Source: Corallium rubrum (taxonomy: Eukaryota > Cnidaria > Anthozoa > Scleralcyonacea > Coralliidae). From it: 64,000 nt of DNA. The DNA lies in assembly GCA_964035015.1 (NCBI GenBank), contig CAXIUP010000120.1, positions 62,001 through 126,000 of the forward strand, given 5' to 3'. The number at the start of each line of letters is the position of its first letter. The first letter of the stretch is position 1. The position numbers were made by a program, and so were the translations under genes. The notes under the pieces are model-generated. The model ran no database searches, was not told the DNA's origin, and was given only the letters and a program-made list of their open reading frames with translations. Below, one piece after another: positions 20,878-30,100 of the stretch.

Positions 20878-21023
20878 ATAAAAAGTAAAGTAAAGTAAAG
20901 TAAAGTAAAGTAAAGTAAAGTAAAGTAAAGTAAAGTAAAGTAAAGTAAAGTAAAGTAAAGTAAAGTAAAGTAAAGTAAAGTAAAGTAAAGTAAAGTAAAG
21001 TAAAGTAAAGTAAAGTAAAGTAA
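20878..21023. repeat. (TAAAG)n microsatellite
   Basis: About 29 nearly perfect TAAAG units. Confidence 0.95.
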
Positions 21024-22140
21024 AAGATATGTACGCTTGTTTCTGCTGTATAGTCTAGTCAATGTGCCAAACAGACCTTATGCACCAGTGAGTTACGTGC
21101 GCGGTTTTATATTTTCTTTGCGGTTTTTTTTCTTTACTTTTACGCACATTTCTTTACGTGGAAATACTATGATTCTGACCAAGGTATTCTTGACAATAGC
21201 TATCTATCTGAAATCTCACACCGGGTGACACGCGTTTTGCTCGGAATATTTTAAGATCACAAATGATTGCAATCAAATTTCATAATTTGATAAACGGCAT
21301 TGAATATTGTTATAAAACGAATCCGTTCATTCTGTTGTGGAAAACGAATTAAAAGTTTAAAACATTCAAGAATTGGCTTTGCCTATTATTCCTCTCGGAG
21401 TTGTGATTAAATCAGAAGGTATATAAAACAGACCTTGTCAAAAGCTGTCATCAGCAAACTAGACCTGCCGCGAAAATTGCGGGATGCCCGTAAGTCAAAA
21501 AATTGTGTAGACTAGGCACATTAAAATATTCTTGAGAGGTAGTTTGTGTTTATACAGTTTGACTATATATACTATTCTATATTATTTCTATTCTATTATT
21601 ACTTAAATTAAGGGTTAGATACAATTAGCCGAGGTAAATGTGTTTGCGGCGCAATCATGTTACTGAAGAAATCATTTTATCCAGCTGTTAACACTTCTTG
21701 ACTTACGTAAGTTAATAAATGCATGTGTTGGAAGCTCCTTAGCCGTCACTTAAATTTTGGGTTAGATACAAGTAGACTGTATAGCCGAGGTAAATGTATT
21801 TGCTGCACAATCATGCTACTGAAGTCTACAGTAAAGTAAAAAAGATACGTACGCTTGAGCATACATGTTTCTGCTGTAGTCTAGTCAATGACAATGTGCC
21901 AAACAGACCTTATGGAAAGATGGACCCTCAGCCACCAGAGAGTTACGTGCGTGGTTTTATATTTTCTTTGCGTTTCGCATTTCCTTTCAGACTCCATGAA
22001 GCTCATATGCTTGTTTAAACAGTCTTGTCTAGAACATCTTGACTCATCTGGTCTACATGGCCTCTAGCACACAGCAGAAACATTTACTGTAGGAAAGCTG
22101 TGTTATCATATAGATTAGGCCCGGCATAGGTTAAAACATG
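21024..22140 (+). repeat. Foldback interior with an internal direct duplication
   Basis: Segment 21023-21130 (TACGCTTG, GTCTAGTCAATG, CAAACAGACCTTATG, GAGTTACGTGCG) recurs diverged at 21840-21980. A second pair, 'GGGTTAGATACAA ... GCCGAGGTAAATG', occurs at 21610-21640 and 21760-21795. No protein recognised. Confidence 0.6.
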
Positions 22141-22195
22141 GACTGGACTATTTTTTGGACTATTTTTTGGACTATTTTTTGGACCATTTTTTGGG
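22141..22195 (+). repeat. Short tandem repeat of GGACTATTTTTT
   Basis: Four near-identical copies of a 13-14 bp unit (GGACTATTTTTTT-like, the last GGACCATTTTTT). Confidence 0.85.
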
Positions 22196-22961
22196 TCAAT
22201 TTCTACATTGTTATTAGGCTGTAGTATAGTCTAATAACAATAACCAAAGCTGCAGCAGTTTTCACTTGTAAAGAGAAGATGACTCCAGCCCGGAGGCTAA
22301 CTAATCTTGTTAGTAAACCAAACAAAGCATGTAGCTAGTAAGAAGATATATTTCTTATTAGAGATATCTCGAAATGCATGCCCTGCGAGCGGCTCACCTA
22401 TAGGAAATGCATGTATGTATTCAAGATCGGTATGATTTGATCGCGCCATTGTGTCGGCTAGCCTAATAGCTAGGAACGACGAGAAATGTCATTCGTTATA
22501 TGTAAATATGCTACACAATACAGCACCACAATGCCACAAACTCACGGGAGTTAGAACGCCTGTATGCAACTCATACGCAATAAAATCTATTTTCATCGCC
22601 ATCCTTACCGTTTTATGTCGAACCCTGTGTAGTGGCTAAATATATATACCCCTTCGGCGACGTCAGTTGGATAAAATGCCATAATTTAACGAAACAATGA
22701 TATTTTTATTTACATTGTATATGTATATATAGGATTACAAATATTTTATATATGGTTCCCAGTTCAGTTTTGTGTGAACTGCCTGTGAACTGAAAGGAGG
22801 CGAGGACGTAACTGTGCAGAACCCTGGTTCATGGTTGTAAAAATCTTATAGCTTTTCACTCTTGCATAAAAAGTTTGGGTGAATTGAAGAAAATAAATAC
22901 ACATGTTAAAATGCTGAACAACCGTACCAAAATCAGAAATCGACGAGTCGCGCTAAAATAT
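22196..22961. other. Foldback interior, no gene recognised
   Basis: AT-rich sequence leading to the right minisatellite arm. Nothing with a known motif. Confidence 0.5.
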
Positions 22962-23638
22962 CCCATTCCCCGTTCCCCCATTCCCCGTTCCCCCATTCCC
23001 CGTTCCCCCATTCCCCCATTCCCGGTTCCCCCGTTCCCCGTTCCCCGTTCCTCCATTCCTCGTTCCCCCATTCCCCGTTCCCCCATTCCTCCATTCCCCG
23101 TTCCCCCATTCCCCGTTCCCCCATTCCCCGTTCCCCCATTCCCCGTTCCCCCATTCCCCGTTCTCCCATTCCCCCATTCCCCGTTCCCCCATTCCCCCAT
23201 TCCCCGTTCCCCGTTCCCCCATTCCCCGTTCCCCCATTCCCCGTTCCCCGTTCCCCCATTCCCCGTTCCCCCATTCCCCGTTCCCCCATTCCCCGTTCCC
23301 CCATTCCCCGTTCCCCCATTCCCCGTTCCCCCATTCCCCGTTCCCCCATTCCCCCATTCCCGGTTCCCCCGTTCCCCGTTCCCCCATTCCTCGTTCCCCC
23401 ATTCCCCGTTCCCCCATTCCTCCATTCCCCGTTCCCCTATTCCCCGTTCCCCCATTCCCCGTTCCCCCATTCCCCCATTCCCCGTTCCCCCATTCCCCCA
23501 TTCCCCGTTCCCCCATTCCCCGTTCCCCCATTCCCCGTTCCCCCATTCCCCGTTCCCCCATTCCCCCATTCCCCCATTCCCCGTTCCCCCATTCCCCGTT
23601 CCCCCATTCCCCGTTCCCCCATTCCCCGTTCCCCCTTT
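22962..23638 (-). repeat. G-rich minisatellite, right arm of the foldback
   Basis: About 45 units of CCCCATTCCCCGTTC on the plus strand (G-rich on minus), with occasional CCTCC, CGGTT and single-unit CCCCATT variants. Inverted relative to the left arm arrays. The Gypsy ORF reads into it as a Gly/Glu/Asn/Trp repeat, which is spurious. Confidence 0.95.
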
Positions 23639-23659
23639 TAAAGATAGCCCGCCTAAGCC

Positions 23660-24345
23660 GACATCTGACGCATCGGTATATAGCGTAAACTCTCGATCAA
23701 ATTTCGAATAAGCTAATAATGGTGCCGAGCAGAGCTGACGTTTAAGTTCCGTAAAAGAATTCTCACAATCATCAGACCAGTGAAAAGGTGCCTTCGATTC
23801 GGCTTTTGTTGTGAGTTTTGTCAGGGGGGCGGCGATAGTTGCAAAATTGGTAATAAAGCGCCGATAATAGCTGGCTAGACCTAAAAAACTCCGCAGTTCT
23901 TTCAGACATGTCGGCGCTGCGATTTCCTTTGCGGCCGCGATCTTAACTGGATCTGGACTTATACCCTTCTTAGAGACCACATGGCCAAGAAACGCCACTT
24001 TCGTTTCCGTAAATTGGCACTTCTCCAATTTTACGCGCAAGTTATGTTGTCGAAATCTGTTGGGTATTGTTCTCAATCTATGGTTATGCTCGTGGAGAGT
24101 GCGTCCAAAACAAATAACATCGTCCAAATAACATAAACATATTTCGAACGTTGACCCTGCCAGGACGATCTCCATGGCCCGTTGAAAAGTGGCCGGCGCA
24201 GTTTTTAAGCCGAAACTCATGCGGTTAAACTCAAATAGACTCGAAGTCGTCACAAAAGCAGTTTTCGACCGGTCGCGTGGGTCAACGGATATTTGCCAGT
24301 ACCCGCTCCGAAGATCTAAAGTTGAGAAATATGTTGCCTCTCCTA
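23660..24345 (-). pseudogene. Gypsy reverse transcriptase palm/thumb and start of RNase H
   Basis: Motifs: 'FNRMSFGLKTAPATFQRAM', the catalytic 'YLDD' in 'LCYLDDVICFG', 'VAFLGHVVSKKGI', and the first RNase H Asp in 'YTDASDVGLG' just before the foldback. The frame joins the upstream ORF across an extra ~4 bases (CTAG/CCTAG) near 24335. Confidence 0.9.
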
Positions 24346-25677
24346 GGCTAGCGAATCTAGAATGTCCGCAATATTCGGAATTGGGTGTGAATCATTAAGC
24401 GTAACCTGGTTTAATTTCCGATAGTCCACACAAAACTGAAGTTCCCCTGAACGTTTTTTGACTAAGACAATCGGACTTGACCAGGGGCTTGTGCTAGGAC
24501 GAATAATACCTTGCGCTAACATCTCCTTGATCTGCCTGTCGGCTTCGTCTCGAAAGGCGTAAGGCAAACGACGTGGGCGATGTTTAATCAGAGTAGAATT
24601 ACCTGTATTAATGGTATGTGTTACCACGTTTGTATGGCCTACCGTCGCTTCGAACACATCTTCAAATTCGGATAAAACCGTGAGAACACTGTCTTTCGCG
24701 GAGCGATCTAACTTAGGGTTGATAACATCTTCGAATCTGGTGTCATTACCTGCCGTATTATCTATTTTCACTCCGCAACTAGCATTCCTGACTTTGCTGT
24801 GAGACTCAACAAGTGGGCTAAATGCCGCAACTTTAGTACCAAATTTTAGCTCGGCTAGTTCACTCAAAGCGTTCATGACCCTAAGGAAACCATTTCTACC
24901 GTTGGGACGGACTACGGCGTGAGCCACGTGCATCCCATTACCCAAATCATGATCACCTAATGGTGCTATCATGCCTACTTCTGCCTTCGCTGCCTTCATT
25001 AACCTATCTTCGATGATCATTTCAGTTCTATCAGGCACAACTACATTTTGGTCTAAAACCACAGCAATGTCGGCTTTCATACGCGATTGGATGAGGACGG
25101 TTGAATCCCCCTCACACGTTTCAGGTATTTCAGTGGTCTGGAAAAGAACGCTGCTTGCCTCAGTTACCTCAGATACCGTTCCACCTTTGGGAAGGGAATA
25201 ACAACTCACGTTGGTCCGCCCATGGAGCCCTGTTAAGAAATAGGAGCTACAACCTTTGTCAAAGTTTCCCTTTAAACTCAACCTATTCTCTATAAGGAAG
25301 TCCCACCCTAACACGCAGTCGTAACTGATGTTATTGCTAACGAGAAAACGCCCCTTGTACGTTACCTTACTTTTAGGAAACTTTACATTTGCAGTCAGAT
25401 GACCAAGAATACTTAAACTACCCCCTGTGATAGAAACGCAACGTTCTGCTACAGAGGTATCAATTAAGTAATTATCAAAATCAATAACAGAATGAACCTT
25501 ATCGCTGATGAATGTTCTCATTGAACCAGTATCAATAAGTGCATGCACCTCTACGTTATTTATGAAACACTTAATAAAAGGTTGTGTGGGTAAAGAAAAA
25601 TCTATCTTATTACTATTACTACAATTATCAAAACTTACGCAAGGGCGACCTGCGATCCCACTTATCGAGGCGCCCAC
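24343..25677 (-). pseudogene. Gypsy aspartic protease and N-terminal reverse transcriptase
   Basis: Protease active site 'ALIDTGSMRTFI' about 50 residues in, then a long linker, then RT fingers ('LPYAFRDEADRQIKEML', 'SPIVLVKKRSGELQFCVDYR'). Overlaps gag by about 50 bp at 25628-25677 in another frame, as expected for frameshifted gag-pol. Ends prematurely at the lesion near 24343. Confidence 0.9.
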
Positions 25678-26534
25678 TGGGAGTTAAATGGTTTCCACAG
25701 TCTTTGGCAAAGTGTCCGTATCCCTGGCATTCATGACATCGGTTAGTATTTGTTCTGGAGTCAGTCGACTTGGTTTGACCTTTGAACCAGCAATCTTTGG
25801 CTATGTGTCCCATCTTGTTGCAGACAAAGCAGGTTCTTCTGTTCCGTTTCGCACTCGACCCCGCTTTGCTTCCTGGACTGAATGAAGAGGTATCCCGTTC
25901 GCTTGTCGATAGCTTCTCCTCCATATTCTTTTGCCTTACGGCGAGATCCGACGCCATTGCGATCAAGTTGGCCATTTCTTCACTCTTTTTACTTGCTACA
26001 CCAGCGGTTGTCACCTCGTTGTTCTGGTCCGTGTAGTCTTGAATGGCTCGATAGCGTTGGACAAACGAAACCATCTTTGGGAGATCTGGCGCAGGGTCAC
26101 TTTCTAACAATTTTATTTTGACGCTCTTTGGCAAACCTTTCATAAACTGCCTCGTCAACAGCGCTGTTTTTGCCCTCTCGTCGATATCTGGGTCTGCTTT
26201 CAGAAGGATTTGCTCTAACTCCCACTTATAAACGGAAGGGTCCTCCCCTGGTTTCAACGATCTCGTTTCGAACTCGGCGTAGTAGATTTCTCTGCTTGCT
26301 GGCGGGCACATCGCCTCCCTCAGAGCTTTTGCTGCGTTGGCATACGACTCGATCGCGGCTTTCTCAGTCAAGGGCGTAAAAATGACTTGCTGCTTGTCCC
26401 CGAAGGAAAGCTGGCAACTTCTTGATTTTGGCATCTGCGTTCCACCCATTTGCCTCCGCACAAGCGTCGAATTCGCGAAGCCAAGTTACTATATCACCCC
26501 GTTCGAATTTACCAGGCAGAATTGCTGTAGCCAT
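25628..26534 (-). pseudogene. Gypsy gag with two CCHC zinc knuckles
   Basis: ATG at 26534 ('MATAILPGKFERGD') follows the primer binding site by about 17 bp. Capsid-like helical region, then two zinc knuckles ('CFVCNKMGHIAKDC' and 'CHECQGYGHFAKDC') that bind genomic RNA. A one-base insertion near 26363 splits the frame after 'SHFYAL'. Confidence 0.85.
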
Positions 26535-26550
26535 TGTCAAGGATTCGATG

Positions 26551-26569
26551 GATCCCACCGCTGCCACCA
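26551..26569 (-). promoter_or_regulatory. Gypsy primer binding site, complementary to tRNA-Leu
   Basis: TGGTGGCAGCGGTGGGATC on the minus strand lies 4 bases after the 5' LTR end. It is complementary to the 3' end of a eukaryotic tRNA-Leu including CCA (from memory of tRNA-Leu AAG/TAG isoacceptors). Confidence 0.7.
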
Positions 26570-26573
26570 AATT

Positions 26574-26688
26574 TGTAACGCGCCGAGCTAGCGTTAAAGA
26601 CAGACGCACACACTTTGAGATCCAGTTGTAATCTGACTTTATTATTATTCCTAAGCTCTTTTTATCCTATCTTATTATTTATCATATT
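26574..26688 (-). repeat. Gypsy 5' LTR, 3' part
   Basis: Ends GCGTTACA (26574) before the primer binding site. Interrupted at 26688 by the BEL/Pao element; the rest continues at 32810. Confidence 0.8.
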
Positions 26689-26977
26689 TGTTTTGATATT
26701 TGTTAACTTTTTTAGTTTATTACGCATTAATTATGCAAACTAGCGCTAATTATTTGATACGTCAGTTATTTATAGCTTGGAATCCTGGGATATGTAACAT
26801 GAGAACGTTGTTGATTCATCTTTTTTGTTAACTCGAAGGACACTATACAGGACGTATTGAGAACACCTATTTTGACTTCTTTTTTCATTTGTTTTTCGTT
26901 ATTTTTTAAGTAGTACAGAATAAAACAATTAGAGTCTTTAGTGTCAACATTCCATTTGTTGCGAAGAGTCCACAACA
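26689..26977 (+). repeat. BEL/Pao 5' LTR
   Basis: Starts TGTTTTGATATT and ends AGTCCACAACA. Contains an AATAAA poly-A signal near 26922. Appears identical to the 3' LTR. Confidence 0.95.
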
Positions 26978-27134
26978 GTCAAAATAGGTTGACAGTAACA
27001 GAGCGAAACAGGACTTTATTTGGGCGAATATTTGCCAAGAAATCAAGTGAGATACTCCAGACACGTTCGACAACTGTGGCACGCAAATAAACAAAAGGAA
27101 CGTAGAGTTAAGGAAGAATCAGTGCAATACCACC

Positions 27135-30100
27135 ATGACGAAGATAGAAGAAATGGTAAGAAAGAGAAATTCGGCGAAGAAGAAGTTCTTCGACGCAGTC
27201 AAGAGTTTTACGATTGTACTGAAAGCCAACCCGGAAGTATGTCGGCTAGAAGAAGCGTTCGACGAAGTTTCAGTCAAATACAAGGCAATAAGGGATATAC
27301 ACGATGAAATAACGGAGTTAATGATCGAAGCTGAAGTAGAGGAGGGAGATTTCGTCAGTCATGATGGATTTATCGAGACAGTAATGGCAGAATATGGCGG
27401 TCTACTAACAGAATTGGAAAATTACCGAAAGGCGAGCAAGATTGTAAACAACACGGTACCAAAACCGACTGGGAAATCGACGGACAATGAGAAAGATCGA
27501 CCGAGGTCTAGTCTGGAGCGAATTAAAGTACCGCAATTTTCTGGCAACATCAAAAACTACCGGACATGGAAGAGAATATTCAAGGATACGATGAAGAAAA
27601 ACCATGAAGATGAAGGTAACCAACTTGCGAGATTAATCGAAGCTATACAACCACCGTTGATGATGGAAATAGCATGTTTTACTACCACTGAGGCGATTTG
27701 GAAGTTTCTAGACAAGCTACTTGGTGATGACAACGAGCTAATCAGAATCTTGATGAACGATATCAAGACCATGAGGCCTTTGAGGTCTAAAGATGCGAAT
27801 TCAATTCGAAGCTTCGTGGCAACAATACGTAGATTTATACTCAGAATGGAAGACGTAGGGGCCAGTGACGAAACCCAGAGTAAGTATGTCTTCGCTGATA
27901 TCTTGGCAAAGTTAATATTGGAAGAGCAAAGGGCGTACAGGCGAAGTATGATTGATACCAAGAAGAACGAAAACCTTGAAACTTTGCTTGAGTATTTGGA
28001 ACAAGAGGCAAAGCTAATGGCCACCAGTAGTCAATTATCAGACCAGAAATCACTTCACAAGATGGGTGTTTATCCTGTAGACGTGGACGGTGCAGGCAGA
28101 GACACCCCAGGGTCAGGTTGTTGTCTGGGTTGCTCTCAACTTCATGGTTTGGCCATTTGTCCTGTGTTTAAAAAGATGAAACTGAAAGAACGATGGGATG
28201 TTGTAATTCAGTCCAAAAGATGCAAGAAATGCTTAAAAACTGGTCACAGGCATCAGCAGTGTTCAAGAATGGCTTGCAATATAAACAACTGTGGACGACC
28301 ACACCACTACTGGCTACATAAAGACAAGACAGAGCATGAGACCAAATCCCCCCCAGTATTGGAACATAAGGAACCACCACTCAATTCTAATAAGCCAGGA
28401 TCGAGCGAAGAAGAGAAAACTAATCAAGTGGGTACCATCTCGACAAATTCTACTGGTAGTGCAAATGTTCCAATCCAGAAAGTCAAAGTTCAGAGCAGCA
28501 GTGGTGTACCAGTTGAAGCTCTTGCCATGATCGATAGTGGTTCTAATCAGAGCTTAATTCGGAAAGAATTCGCAGAAAGACTTGGGCTGGTTGGTGAAGC
28601 CAAAAGGATGAAGATGTACGTAGCAGGAGGAGGAGTCAGGATTGAGAACTCGGTGGAAGTTGAATTAAGGATCTCTCCATGCTTTGATGATGACATTGTT
28701 TTCAACGTGAAAGCCTACTCGGTCAGGAAACCATGCCAAGGAGCTAGAACTGTACAGAAGGAAGCTGTAACCCGATTTCCACACTTAGCTCACATTGTAG
28801 AAGATCTTCATCTTAGTGGGGGACCAGTAGATGTCTTGTTAGGAACTGATCTGCCAGAAGCTCATCGTGATTTCAAAGTTTTGACAGGTAACCCTGGGGA
28901 ACCAATCGCTAAGAAGAATATCTTTGGTTGGGCAGCTTTGGGCCATATTAATGAGGAGAATGCTCCTGGAATTAATGCCATAGAAGCAATTGATGAAGAG
29001 TCAACGAGTTACGACATAAAGAAATTGCTCTTCCAAGACCAAGTTGGTGTGAAACCTACACGGTACTGTGTGTGTTCTGGGAAAGAAATGCAAGAGTGTG
29101 AGTTTATTCGACATGTTCAAGAAACAACTACAGTATTGGAAGATGGTCGTATTCAAGTCCGAATGCCTTGGAAGCCAGGACATCCTAATTTGCCAAACAA
29201 TTGGTCCATGGCCTACAAGAGAATGGTGTCTAAGGAAAACCAACTAGCAAAGAAAGGGAAATTGAAAGAATTCAACAACGAGATAAAAGCCTTGGTTGAC
29301 AGAGAGGTAGTTGTCAAGCTCCAACCTGCTGCAGTAAACCCAAGTGAACCAGCTTGGTATCTTCCAATTGGGGAAGTCGAAACGCCTGACAAGTCTACAA
29401 AGGTTAGATTGGTCTTTGACTCAGCTGCCAAAGCGAAAGGACTTTCACTCAATGATGCTCTTGAAAAGGGACCGTGCTTCATGAATTCCCTCTTTGATGT
29501 TTTGGTTGGATGGAGAGAAGAAGAAATTGCATTTGCAGGAGATATCGCAAAAATGTTCAATCAAGTCGCTGTCCACCCAGATGACCAGAAGTATCACAGA
29601 TTTATTTGGAGGGACGGAGACTCTAACAGAGAGCCAGATGTGTATCAATGGGTACGTCTTAGCTTTGGCGATAAGCCAGCTCCCGACCTTGCTATCAGCG
29701 CCATAAATCTTCTGGCCAACAAAGCCAAAGAGGAAGCACCAGAAGCAGCAAGAGTCTTGAAAGATCATACCTACGTAGATGATATCGCAGGGTCAGAAGC
29801 AACACCAGAGAAGGCCAAAGAAGTGACTGCTGGTATCGATGCTATTCTGGGAAAAGGCAAGTTTGCGATCAAAGCGTGGCACAGCAATAATCCTGAGGTT
29901 GATCAAGTACCAGGTGAAGACTGTGTGAACTTACTTGGCCATCAATGGGATAAGAAAGCTGATTGTATTTCCTTGAAAAAGAATGTCGTGAAAGCAGATC
30001 TTGATCAGTGTACAAAACGAAAGGTCCTTGGTTTGGTTTCGCAATTGTGGGATCCATTGGGACTAATGGCACCGACTACAATCCAATTTCGCATCCACCT

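Larger units (their letters stand above)
16580..23649. mobile_element. 7.07 kb foldback transposon with G-rich minisatellite arms
   Basis: The left end GGCTATCTTTAAAAGGGGG at 16580 is perfectly inverted at the right end (23649). CGCCTAAGCC flanks it directly at 16570-16579 and 23650-23659: a 10-bp target duplication (9-11 given ambiguous edges) that once read as a single copy in the Gypsy RNase H gene. Each arm is mostly a tandem array of GGGGGAACGGGGAAT and its variant. Left arm total is about 0.3 kb (after removing the 16799-20740 guest), right arm about 0.69 kb. The internal 2.1 kb (20830-22961) has no transposase. TSD length and minisatellite-like arms resemble Foldback/Galileo-type or MULE-type elements; superfamily not proven. 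Confidence 0.85.
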
